Both the position numbers and the translations under genes were made by a program. A stretch of 17,758 nt of DNA from DATFPQ01 sp035264765 (GTDB taxonomy: Bacteria; Actinomycetota; Actinomycetes; Actinomycetales; Angustibacteraceae), in the NCBI GenBank assembly GCA_035264765.1, contig DATFPQ010000278.1, positions 1-17,758 on the forward strand, written 5' to 3'. Numbering within the stretch: the stretch's first letter is position 1; each line of letters opens with the position of its first letter. The notes beneath the pieces were generated by a model that made no database searches, was not told where the DNA came from, and saw only the letters and a program-made list of their open reading frames with translations. Of this stretch, positions 7,447 to 14,119 are shown piece by piece.

Positions 7447-8112
7447 GTGTTCGGCTCGACGTTCAAGACGCGCATGATCACGCCCGATGAGGCCCTGCGG
7501 GGCCGCGCCGCGACGCCGTACCGGGTGCCGGCGACGCACGCCGTCCTGGGGACGCCACTGAAGGGTCCGTGGCCCGAGGGGACCCAGGTGCTCTACGTCG
7601 CGATGGGTTGCTTCTGGGGCGCGGAGCGGATCTTTTGGCAGCTCCCCGGCGTGGTGACGACCGCGGTCGGGTACCAGGGCGGCGTCACGCCTAACCCGAC
7701 GTACGAGGAGACCTGCACCGGCCGGACCGGACACACCGAGACGGTGCTCGTGGCCTACGACCCAGCCCAGGTGTCCGCGGAGCAGCTGCTCAAGACGTTC
7801 TGGGAGAGCCACGACCCGACCCAGGGCTTCCGGCAGGGCAACGACCGCGGCACGCAGTACCGGTCCGCCGTCTACTGGACGACGGACGAGCAGCGCCAGG
7901 CGGTTGAGCGCACCCGCGCGGCCTTCCAGGAGTCGCTGACCCGCACCGGTTTCGGGGCGATCACGACCGAGCTGCGGCCGGCGTCCGAGGCGGGCGACTT
8001 CTACTACGCCGAGGACTACCACCAGCAGTACCTGTACAAGGTGCCGAACGGCTACTGCGGCATCGACGGCACGGGCGCGACCTGCCCGATCGGCCTGGCC
8101 ACCGCCGACTGA
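7447..8112 (+). CDS. msrA: Peptide-methionine (S)-S-oxide reductase MsrA
   Basis: This cytosolic repair enzyme of 221 aa reduces methionine-S-sulfoxide in proteins and free methionine. The catalytic motif GCFWGAER has Cys55. The usual conserved pieces GYQGG, PTYEE, GRTGHTETV and FWESHDPTQ follow, then QYRSAVYW and EDYHQQYL. The C-terminal GYCGIDGTGATCP carries two cysteines (204 and 213), the pattern of the three-cysteine E. coli-type MsrA that recycles through thioredoxin. The N-terminal extension of about 45 residues is normal for this subtype. Start GTG 7447 is chosen by SD spacing; 7444 would add one residue. It is placed between metB and cbs, a sulfur amino acid neighbourhood, but transcribed opposite to both. 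Confidence 0.95.
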   Translation: MFGSTFKTRMITPDEALRGRAATPYRVPATHAVLGTPLKGPWPEGTQVLYVAMGCFWGAERIFWQLPGVVTTAVGYQGGVTPNPTYEETCTGRTGHTETVLVAYDPAQVSAEQLLKTFWESHDPTQGFRQGNDRGTQYRSAVYWTTDEQRQAVERTRAAFQESLTRTGFGAITTELRPASEAGDFYYAEDYHQQYLYKVPNGYCGIDGTGATCPIGLATAD

Positions 8113-8126
8113 GGCAGCGCCTCAAC

Positions 8127-8141
8127 GGGTCCCGTGGGCCC
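8127..8141. terminator. Possible bidirectional hairpin between msrA and cbs
   Basis: GGGTCC (8127-8132) can pair with GGGCCC (8136-8141) across a CGT loop, with one G-T pair. It lies in the 53-bp gap between the convergent msrA and cbs stops. No T-run follows on either strand, so termination is only suggested by position. Confidence 0.4.
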
Positions 8142-8165
8142 AGTTGGTAAAGCCTGCGAGTGTGC

Positions 8166-9542
8166 TCAGTCGGCCAGGAACGACAGCAGGTCGGCGCGGG
8201 TCAGGACGCCGGCCGGCTTGCCGTCCTCGACGACCATGATGGCGTCGGCGCGCTCCAGCTCGTGCCGCGCCGTCGCGATCGGCTCCCCAGCACCCACGAG
8301 GGGCAGCGCCTCGCCCATGTGCCGCTCGACGCTGTCGGCGAGGTGCGCCTTGCCGGTGAACAGGGCGTCCAGCAGGTCCCGCTCGCTGACGCTGCCGGCC
8401 ACCTCGCCCGCCATGACCGGCGGCTCCGCCTTGACGACGGGCATCTGCGACACGCCGTACTCCCGCAGGATCTGGATGGCGTCGCGCACCGTCTCGCTCG
8501 GGTGCGTGTGCACCAGGTCGGGGAGGGCGCCGCTCTTGGCCCGCAGGACGTCCCCGACGGTGCGCTCGCCGGCCACCCGCAGGAAGCCGAAGGACGACAT
8601 CCAGTCGTCGTTGAAGATCTTCGACAGGTAGCCGCGGCCGCCGTCCGGAAGCAGCACCACCACGACGTCGTCCGGGCCTAGGTCTCGGGCCACCTCGAGC
8701 GCGGCCACGACTGCCATACCGCAGGACCCGCCGACCAGCAGACCCTCCTCGCGGGCCAGCCGTCGGGTCATCTCGAAGGAGTCGCCGTCGGTCACGGCCA
8801 CGATCCGGTCAGGCACCGCCGGGTCGTACGCCGCCGGCCAGAAGTCCTCGCCGACGCCCTCGACGAGGTAGGGACGACCGGTGCCGCCCGAGTACACCGA
8901 GCCCTCCGGGTCGGCGCCGATGACCTGCACCGGCCCACTCGGACGGTCGGCCGAGACGTCCTTGAGGTAGCGGCCGGTGCCGGTGATGGTGCCGCCGGTC
9001 CCCACACCGGTGACGAAGTGCGTCACCCGTCCGTCGGTGTCGGCCCAGATCTCCGGGCCGGTGGTGGCGTAGTGGCTGTTCGGCCCCTCCGGGTTGGCGT
9101 ACTGGTTCGGCTTCCAGGCGCCGTCGATCTCGCGGACCAACCGGTCGCTGACCGAGTAGTAACTGTCCGGGTGGTCCGGTGGCACGGCGGTGGGGGTCAC
9201 GACGACCCGCGCGCCGTACGCCGTCAGCACGTTGATCTTGTCCTGACCCACCTTGTCCGGGCAGACGAAGACGCAGGAGTACCCCTTGCGCTGCGCCACC
9301 AGGGCCAGGCCGACGCCGGTGTTGCCGCTCGTCGGCTCCACGATCGTGCCACCCGGCTTGAGCTCGCCGGACGCCTCGGCGGCTTCCACCATGCGCAGGG
9401 CGATGCGGTCCTTGACGCTCCCGCCGGGGTTCAGGTACTCGACCTTGGCGAGCACCGTCGCCGCGACGCCGTCCGTGACGCTGGACAGCCTGACCAGGGG
9501 GGTGCCGCCGACGAGGTCGACGATGTGCTCCGCGAACTTCAC
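8166..9542 (-). CDS. cbs: Cystathionine beta-synthase with C-terminal CBS domain pair
   Basis: This 458-aa enzyme condenses serine and homocysteine to cystathionine, the first step of reverse transsulfuration. The fold-type II PLP core has GGTPLVRL (12-19), the PLP lysine Lys44 in NPGGSVKDRIA, TSGNTGVGLAL (71-81) and GVGTGGTITG. The segment DPEGSVYSGGTGRPYLVEG is typical of actinobacterial Cbs. The C-terminal 115-120 residues form two CBS motifs (TVGDVLRAKSG, GVSQMPVV, GSVSERDLL, PAGVLTRADLL) that may bind adenosyl ligands. The frame is open to 9587, but GTG 9540-9542 (MKFAEHIVDLVGG) matches the known N-terminus of the family. It has only a weak, distant GGGA as SD. With metB this makes both enzymes for homocysteine to cysteine conversion. 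It is divergent from the SGNH esterase gene. Confidence 0.94.
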   Translation of the reverse strand: MKFAEHIVDLVGGTPLVRLSSVTDGVAATVLAKVEYLNPGGSVKDRIALRMVEAAEASGELKPGGTIVEPTSGNTGVGLALVAQRKGYSCVFVCPDKVGQDKINVLTAYGARVVVTPTAVPPDHPDSYYSVSDRLVREIDGAWKPNQYANPEGPNSHYATTGPEIWADTDGRVTHFVTGVGTGGTITGTGRYLKDVSADRPSGPVQVIGADPEGSVYSGGTGRPYLVEGVGEDFWPAAYDPAVPDRIVAVTDGDSFEMTRRLAREEGLLVGGSCGMAVVAALEVARDLGPDDVVVVLLPDGGRGYLSKIFNDDWMSSFGFLRVAGERTVGDVLRAKSGALPDLVHTHPSETVRDAIQILREYGVSQMPVVKAEPPVMAGEVAGSVSERDLLDALFTGKAHLADSVERHMGEALPLVGAGEPIATARHELERADAIMVVEDGKPAGVLTRADLLSFLAD

Positions 9543-9667
9543 CAGGGCATCGTCCCAGATCCCGGACAGCAACCGCCATCGGTCCACGTTCGACGGGATG
9601 CCGTCGCGCTGTCATGTCCGGGGGTTACCGTGACCGATCAAGAAACCAGAAGAAGCGGGGGTGGGCG

Positions 9668-10714
9668 ATGAGCCGGGTGAGCCGGACCCGCAAGGTCGCC
9701 GCCGCAGCGGCGTACGGCGGCGGCGGCCTCACTGCGCTGGGAGCCCTCGGCCTCGGTGTGATCACCGCCGAGGTAAAGCTGGCCCGCCGGTGGATCGGCA
9801 CCCCCTTCGGCCAGGCTCCGCAGGCGGACGGCGTGTACGGCGCGGGACTCGGCGAGCCGATCGAGCTGGCCGTCCTCGGCGACTCCTCGGCCGCTGGGAT
9901 GGGGGCCGATGCCCCGGAGCAGACCCCGGGGGCGGTCATCGCCCGCGGCCTGTCCGCGGTGGCCGGCCGCCCGGTGCGGCTCACCACGGTGGCCGTCGTG
10001 GGGGCGCAGTCCGGCGACCTGCCGGCCCAGCTGGACCGGCTGCTGGCGACCACCAGCCCGGCGGTCACGGTGGTCATGATCGGCGCTAACGACGTCAGCC
10101 ACCGGGTGCGCCCGGCGGACTCGGTCCGCTACCTGGCGCAGGCCGTGGAGCGGCTGCGCGAGGCCGGGTCGGAGGTCGTCGTTGGCACCTGCCCGGACCT
10201 CGGCACCATCGAGCCGGTAGCGCAGCCGCTGCGCCTCATCGCCCGCCGGCTCAGCCGCGACCTGGCTGCCGCTCAGACCGTGGCGGCGGTGGAGGCCGGT
10301 GCGCGCACCGTCTCGCTGGGCCACCTGCTCGGCCCCGAGTTCCGCCGGGTGCCGGCCGAGATGTTCAGCGTCGACCGCTTCCACCCCTCCTCGGCCGGGT
10401 ACGCGGCGGCGGCCGCGGCCGTGCTGCCGTCGGTCTGCGCCGCGGTCGGGCTCTGGCCGGACGGCGGCGCCGAGCGGGCGCCGGACCGCCGCCGCGGCGA
10501 GGGCGTCGGCCCGGTGACCCAGGCGGCCGTCGCGGCGGCGGCGGACGCCGGCACCGAGGTGGAGGGCGCGGAGGTGGGCGGCGAGTCGCGCGGCCCGCGC
10601 GGCCGTTGGGCCGTGCTGCGCCGACGTCGGCGTGAGCCGCTGCCCGAACCGGAGCCCGCGGCGCCGGCCGCCACAGGGAGCGGGACCGGGGAGTCGGACC
10701 CTTTCCAGGGGTGA
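9668..10714 (+). CDS. SGNH/GDSL hydrolase, membrane-anchored esterase
   Basis: This 348-aa lipase/esterase-like enzyme has one probable N-terminal membrane segment (about 10-33). The SGNH blocks are block I GDSSAAGMG (71-79, Ser73 as nucleophile), the block II glycine in VVGAQSGDL, block III GANDVSH (139-145, Asn141), and block V DRFHPSSAGY with Asp236 and His239. It resembles the Rv1075c type of GDSL esterase, which sits in a similar neighbourhood with cbs and fadA3. After about residue 265 comes a low-complexity tail of about 80 residues rich in Ala, Gly, Arg, Pro and Glu, probably disordered. ATG 9668 has a GGGGGT-type SD about 5 nt upstream. The substrate is unknown; the short anchor suggests work at the membrane or envelope. 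The thiolase gene follows 71 nt downstream on the same strand. Confidence 0.9.
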   Translation: MSRVSRTRKVAAAAAYGGGGLTALGALGLGVITAEVKLARRWIGTPFGQAPQADGVYGAGLGEPIELAVLGDSSAAGMGADAPEQTPGAVIARGLSAVAGRPVRLTTVAVVGAQSGDLPAQLDRLLATTSPAVTVVMIGANDVSHRVRPADSVRYLAQAVERLREAGSEVVVGTCPDLGTIEPVAQPLRLIARRLSRDLAAAQTVAAVEAGARTVSLGHLLGPEFRRVPAEMFSVDRFHPSSAGYAAAAAAVLPSVCAAVGLWPDGGAERAPDRRRGEGVGPVTQAAVAAAADAGTEVEGAEVGGESRGPRGRWAVLRRRRREPLPEPEPAAPAATGSGTGESDPFQG

Positions 10715-10722
10715 CGGCACCG

Positions 10723-10751
10723 TGGATTCTGCGGTTACCGACCAGTAGGAT
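10723..10751 (+). promoter_or_regulatory. Candidate promoter and operator-like dyad of the thiolase gene
   Basis: TAGGAT (10746-10751) fits a -10 box; a weak TGGATT (10723-10728) lies 17 bp upstream. TAC-N6-GTA (10736-10747) forms a small dyad overlapping the -10. Repressor sites of TetR type often overlap promoters of fatty-acid genes in this way; no regulator is identified here. GAGGAG (10774-10779) is the ribosome binding site, 6 nt before the ATG. Confidence 0.5.
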
Positions 10752-10785
10752 CGAGCGAGCGCACCACGTCGAAGAGGAGCCCGTC

Positions 10786-12009
10786 ATGCCCGACGCCGTC
10801 ATCGTGTCGACCGCCCGCAGCCCGATCGGCCGCGCGTTCAAGGGCTCCCTGAAGGACGTCCGCCCGGACGACCTGAGCGCCACCATCATCCGCGCCGCCC
10901 TCGACAAGGTGCCGGCCCTCGACCCGGCCACCTTGGACGACCTGTACCTAGGCTGCGCGGAGCCGGCCGGCGAGCAGGGCTTCAACATGGCCCGTGTCGT
11001 CGCGGTGCTGCTCGGTTACGACGGCCTGCCGGGGGCCACCATCAACCGGTTCTGCGCGTCCAGCGTGCAGACGACCCGGATGGCCTTCCACGCCATCAAG
11101 GCCGGCGAGGGCCACGCCTTCGTGTCGGCCGGCGTCGAGTGCGTGAGCCGGTACGTCGACTGGGCCGGCGCCGGTCAGGGCAAGGGCGACGTGCAGAACC
11201 CGTTGTTCGCGGACGCCATCGCCCGCAGCGCCGAGACGGCGCGCAGCAACACGACCTGGTCCGACCCCCGCACGGAGGGCAGGCTGCCCGACGTCTACCT
11301 CGCCATGGGGCAGACCGCGGAGAACGTCGCGACCCTGCGCGGCGTCAACCGGCAGCGCCAGGACGAGTGGGGCGTCGAGAGCCAGAACCGCGCGGAGAAG
11401 GCCATCGCCAACGGCTTCTTCGCCCGGGAGATCACGCCGGTCACCACGCCCGACGGCAGGGTGGTCTCGACGGACGACGGTCCCCGGGCGGGCGTGACGC
11501 TGGAGGGCGTCCAGGGGCTGAAGACCGTGTTCCGAGAGGACGGCACGATCACCGCGGGCAACTGCTGCCCGCTGAACGACGGCGCCGCCGCCGTGGTGGT
11601 GATGAGCTCGGACCGAGCGCGCGACCTCGGCCTGACGCCGATCGCGCGGGTGCTCTCGACCGGCGTCTCGGCGCTGTCGCCGGAGATCATGGGGCTGGGG
11701 CCGGTGGCGGCCTCCCGGCAGGCGCTCGCACGGGCCGGTCTGACCATCGACGACATCGACCTGGTCGAGATCAACGAGGCGTTCGCCGCCCAGGTGCTGC
11801 CCAGCGCGGACGACCTCGGGATCGACCTGGACAAGCTCAACGTGCACGGCGGCGCCATCGCGCTCGGCCATCCCTTCGGGGCCACCGGCGCCCGGATCAC
11901 CACCACGCTGCTGAACGGGCTGCAGAGCCGCGACAAGACCCTGGGGCTGGAGACGATGTGCGTCGGCGGCGGCCAGGGCATGGCAATCATCTACGAGCGG
12001 CTGAGCTGA
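10786..12009 (+). CDS. fadA: Acetyl-CoA C-acyltransferase (thiolase, FadA-type)
   Basis: This 407-aa thiolase catalyses cleavage of 3-ketoacyl-CoA in beta-oxidation or the reverse condensation. The complete catalytic set is visible: nucleophile Cys90 in NRFCASSVQ, NEAFAAQV, His362 in GGAIALGHPFGATGAR, and the second cysteine Cys392 in CVGGGQGMA. The N-terminus AVIVSTARSPIGRAFKGSL is typical. Length and the whole motif order match degradative thiolases. ATG 10786 has a good SD (GAGGAG, 6 nt). It is close to FadA3 of mycobacteria in context (next to a GDSL esterase). No partner hydratase/dehydrogenase gene is in the window, so whether it acts on long chains, short chains or sterol side chains is open. 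It is convergent with the small unknown gene, 16 nt away. Confidence 0.92.
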   Translation: MPDAVIVSTARSPIGRAFKGSLKDVRPDDLSATIIRAALDKVPALDPATLDDLYLGCAEPAGEQGFNMARVVAVLLGYDGLPGATINRFCASSVQTTRMAFHAIKAGEGHAFVSAGVECVSRYVDWAGAGQGKGDVQNPLFADAIARSAETARSNTTWSDPRTEGRLPDVYLAMGQTAENVATLRGVNRQRQDEWGVESQNRAEKAIANGFFAREITPVTTPDGRVVSTDDGPRAGVTLEGVQGLKTVFREDGTITAGNCCPLNDGAAAVVVMSSDRARDLGLTPIARVLSTGVSALSPEIMGLGPVAASRQALARAGLTIDDIDLVEINEAFAAQVLPSADDLGIDLDKLNVHGGAIALGHPFGATGARITTTLLNGLQSRDKTLGLETMCVGGGQGMAIIYERLS

Positions 12010-12025
12010 ACGGCTGAGTCCGGTC

Positions 12026-12382
12026 CTACAGCGCCTGGCGGAGCATGGTCAGCCGGTCGGCGCCGGCCCGCAGGGCGGCGTCGTCGCCCTCGACCAGCAG
12101 GTCGTTGCCGGTCACGGTCACCTGGTCGGCGAGGGCGTGCGCCGGCAGCACCGGCACCGCGCGTCGGCCGCGGCCCTGGGCGTCCGCGGCCAGGTCGGCT
12201 AGCGCCTGCGCTGCCGCGTGAGCGCGCGTCGCCGGAGACCCGCCGTCCTCCCCCGCCCGCTCCAGCCGGGCCGGCCCGAGCGTGCGTAACCGGTCGGCGA
12301 CCCGGCGCAGCTCGCGGTCCAGGCGGGCCCGCGGGTCGTCGTCGGACCCGTCCCGCGATGTCTCAGCGGATCCGGTCGTCAC
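12026..12382 (-). CDS. Small unknown protein, 118 aa, containing a rare TTA codon
   Basis: I do not recognise a named family. The product is hydrophilic, with no membrane segment or signal peptide. It has a charged N-terminus (DDDPRARLDRELRRVADRLRTL), an Ala-rich helical middle (RAHAAAQALADLAADAQG) and a short C-terminal part with LPAHALADQVTVTGNDLL. The start is a GTG (12380-12382) with a poor SD; the stop is TAG at 12026-12028. Codon use fits a real gene of this genome except that the leucine in the DRLRT segment is TTA (12287-12289 on the complement), the only in-frame TTA seen in the window. The upstream neighbour on the same strand, the Bax inhibitor gene, is separated by a strong hairpin, so this gene probably has its own promoter. 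It may be a helical regulatory or structural protein; no function is claimed. Confidence 0.75.
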   Translation of the reverse strand: MTTGSAETSRDGSDDDPRARLDRELRRVADRLRTLGPARLERAGEDGGSPATRAHAAAQALADLAADAQGRGRRAVPVLPAHALADQVTVTGNDLLVEGDDAALRAGADRLTMLRQAL

Positions 12383-12420
12383 GAAGCGACCCTGACACAG
12401 GGCGTTCTCCCGAACGACGA

Positions 12421-12452
12421 CGGGCCGCCCTCCCCGAAGGGAGAGCGGCCCG
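12421..12452 (-). terminator. Strong stem-loop downstream of the Bax inhibitor-1 family gene
   Basis: CGGGCCGC (12421-12428) pairs fully with GCGGCCCG (12445-12452), and inside it CTCCC (12430-12434) pairs with GGGAG (12439-12443), leaving one C/A mismatch and a CGAA tetraloop. That gives 13 base pairs, 19 bp past the stop codon of the minus-strand gene. No clear U-run follows, which is common for terminators in high-GC actinobacteria. Confidence 0.8.
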
Positions 12453-12471
12453 TGGTGGACCCGTAGGTCAG

Positions 12472-13284
12472 CTACTCGTTGCGCAAGATGGCGAGGATCC
12501 GCAGCAGCTCCAGGTACAGCCAGACCAACGTCACGGTCAGGCCGAAGGCGGCGGTCCAGGCGAACTTCGCGGGCACTCCCTGCTGGACGCCGGCCCGGAT
12601 GAACTCGAAGTCCATCACCAGCGAGTACGACGCGAGCAGAACGGCCACCGCGCCGATCACCAGGCCCAGAGCGCCGGTGCGCATCGAGGTCTGGCCGCCG
12701 AGCGTGATGAGCATCAGGTTGATCACCTGGAAGACCAGGTAGCCGATGATCGCGATGAAGAAGATCTTGGTGAGCCGCGGCGAGGTGCGCAGCCGGCCGC
12801 TGCGGAAGCCGAGCAGCACGACGCCGAACACGCTCAGCGTCGCGAGGACGGCCTGCAGGACGATGCCCGAGTACTGCGCCTCGAACAGCGCGCTGATGCC
12901 ACCCAGGGCCATGCCCTCCAGCAGTCCGTAGCCCACGATGAGGGCCGGGCTCGGGTTGCGCTTGAAGCTGTTGACCAGGCCCAGCACCAGGCCGCCGATC
13001 ACTCCGACGAAGAAGAGACCGGGCACCTGCCAGCCGACCACGCCGCCGACCAGCACCGCGACGAACACGATCCCGGTCTTGACGAAGACGTCGTCGTAGG
13101 TCATCCGGCCGGTGTCGGCCGTCGTGGCCGCCGGCTGTGCGTAGAGGTGGTCCAGGTCGGACGCGTTCGGCGTCGACCAGCCGGGGACGTCGGTGCGGGA
13201 CCGCGTTGCCGAGCGTCCCTGCGGGGGACCGAACGTCGCGTAGCCGCGGCTGTCCCTCATCCGCTCGAAGACCGGGTTGCTCAT
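12472..13284 (-). CDS. Bax inhibitor-1 / YccA family membrane protein
   Basis: This 270-aa protein has a soluble N-terminal part of about 70 residues (MSNPVFERM, then low-complexity sequence) and about seven transmembrane helices. Conserved family pieces include NPSPALIVGYGLLEGMALGGIS, GFRSGRLRTSPRLTKIFF and, in the last loop, SLVMDFEFIRAGVQQGVP, with the acidic residue (Asp) at the position of the aspartyl pH/Ca2+ switch of the BI-1 relative BsYetJ. It matches the actinobacterial Bax inhibitor-1/YccA subgroup, which has no settled function; relatives leak calcium or modulate the FtsH protease. ATG 13282-13284 has a strong SD (GAGGAGGG, 13290-13297) 5 nt upstream. A 7-bp hairpin abuts the SD. 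It lies downstream of a tRNA gene on the same strand. Confidence 0.92.
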   Translation of the reverse strand: MSNPVFERMRDSRGYATFGPPQGRSATRSRTDVPGWSTPNASDLDHLYAQPAATTADTGRMTYDDVFVKTGIVFVAVLVGGVVGWQVPGLFFVGVIGGLVLGLVNSFKRNPSPALIVGYGLLEGMALGGISALFEAQYSGIVLQAVLATLSVFGVVLLGFRSGRLRTSPRLTKIFFIAIIGYLVFQVINLMLITLGGQTSMRTGALGLVIGAVAVLLASYSLVMDFEFIRAGVQQGVPAKFAWTAAFGLTVTLVWLYLELLRILAILRNE

Positions 13285-13297
13285 CGTCGCCCTCCTC

Positions 13298-13317
13298 GGA
13301 CCCCGGCGAGGGGGTCC
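13298..13317 (-). promoter_or_regulatory. Hairpin directly upstream of the SD of the Bax inhibitor gene
   Basis: GGACCCC (13298-13304) and GGGGTCC (13311-13317) form a perfect 7-bp stem with a 6-nt loop. Its base touches the ribosome binding site at 13290-13297. It could end the tRNA transcript or influence ribosome access; no U-run is seen. Confidence 0.55.
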
Positions 13318-13326
13318 ACGTCGGCA

Positions 13327-13343
13327 GGCCCGACCGCCGGGCC
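13327..13343 (-). terminator. Second hairpin in the tRNA to Bax inhibitor interval
   Basis: GGCCCG (13327-13332) pairs perfectly with CGGGCC (13338-13343) over a 5-nt loop. It lies about 60 nt after the tRNA 3' end and 10 bp from the other hairpin, so the pair may act as a tandem terminator for the tRNA. Confidence 0.4.
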
Positions 13344-13401
13344 CGTCACCTGGTGCAATGCTCCAGCGGCCGCAGAAGTTCCCGCGGCTGCCGGTTTCTC
13401 G

Positions 13402-13475
13402 TGCCCCCGGCGGGACTCGAACCCGCACTGCTGCGCTTTTAAGGCGCCTGCCTCTGCCGGTTGGGCTACGGGGGC
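13402..13475 (-). tRNA. tRNA-Leu, anticodon UAA, short (class I-like) variable loop
   Basis: On the minus strand the acceptor arms GCCCCCG (5' end at 13475) and CGGGGGC (13403-13409) pair fully, followed by discriminator A (13402). The T arm is GCGGG-TTCGAGT-CCCGC. The anticodon loop CTTAAAA is closed by GCGC/GCGC (the outermost pair is G/A), giving anticodon UAA, which reads UUA leucine. The D arm has a 3-bp stem (GCC/GGC) and an 11-nt loop containing GG. Only five bases (GCAGT) lie between the anticodon and T arms, whereas bacterial leucine tRNAs normally have a long variable arm. CCA is not encoded. TAGGCT upstream (13488-13493 on the complement) is a possible -10 box. The gene is between def and the Bax inhibitor gene. 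Confidence 0.88.
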
Positions 13476-13528
13476 GTGCCGCACCAGCCTAGAGAGCAGG
13501 TGCCGGCCTTCTCCCGGTCATGCCGGTG

Positions 13529-14119
13529 TCATAGGTACCGCTGTCGAGCGTGCAGCGCGTGCGCACCCGCCACCCGGTCCAGGAAGAGCAGGCCGTCGGT
13601 GTGGTCGATCTCGTGCTGCAGCGCCACGGCCTCGAAGGCGTCGGACTCCAGGGTGACGTGCTCGCCGGTGACCGGCAGCTGGCCCCGGACCACCAGCCGC
13701 CGCGCGCGCTTCACATCGCCGGTGAGGTCCGGCACCGACATGCAACCCTCCCGGCCGCGCTCGCGCCGACTGGCCTCAACGACTTGGGTGTTGCACAGGA
13801 CGAAGGCCCCGTGGCAGGTGCGGGCCTTCGGGTGGCCGGTCACGTCGACGCTGAACACCCGCAGGGCCCGGCCGACCTGCTGGGCGGCCAGGCCCACGCA
13901 GCCGGGTGCCACCAGCTGGGTGGCCAGCAGGTCCGCCGCGAGCTGGACCACCTCGGGGTCGGCCGGGTCGACCGCCGCGCCGGGCATGGACAACACGTGC
14001 GCGGGGGCACGGAGCACGTCGAGGACCCGGCCGACCGGAAGAACGGGCATCGCCAGCGCTGGCGCACCGCGCGCGGCCTCGGTGCTGCTTTCGACCGGGC
14101 GCGGGGACGCGTCGCTCAC
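13529..14119 (-). CDS. def: Peptide deformylase
   Basis: This 196-aa metalloenzyme removes the formyl group from the N-terminal methionine of new proteins. All three family motifs are present: GCVGLAAQQVG (73-83), EGCMS (124-128, metal ligand Cys126) and QHEIDH (168-173, His169 and His173 as ligands, Glu170 catalytic). The GTG start (14117-14119) overlaps the ACT gene stop as GTGA, which suggests translational coupling. An internal ATG at residue 24 precedes the recognisable fold but has no SD, so the first 23 polar residues may or may not be translated. The short C-terminus ends at RQRYL, without the long tail of some mycobacterial enzymes. A tRNA gene follows 53 nt downstream. Another def copy elsewhere in the genome is possible. 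Confidence 0.94.
   Translation of the reverse strand: MSDASPRPVESSTEAARGAPALAMPVLPVGRVLDVLRAPAHVLSMPGAAVDPADPEVVQLAADLLATQLVAPGCVGLAAQQVGRALRVFSVDVTGHPKARTCHGAFVLCNTQVVEASRRERGREGCMSVPDLTGDVKRARRLVVRGQLPVTGEHVTLESDAFEAVALQHEIDHTDGLLFLDRVAGAHALHARQRYL

Noticed and set aside
8136..8165. tRNA-like fragment (CCCAGTTGGTAAAGC resembles a D arm) after msrA
   Set aside because: No matching acceptor, anticodon or T arm lies in the 53-bp gap, so it is probably chance similarity.
12476..13280. Long plus-strand frame opposite the Bax inhibitor gene
   Set aside because: Composition is His/Gln/Asp/Arg-rich shadow coding; the minus strand has an evident seven-helix membrane protein.
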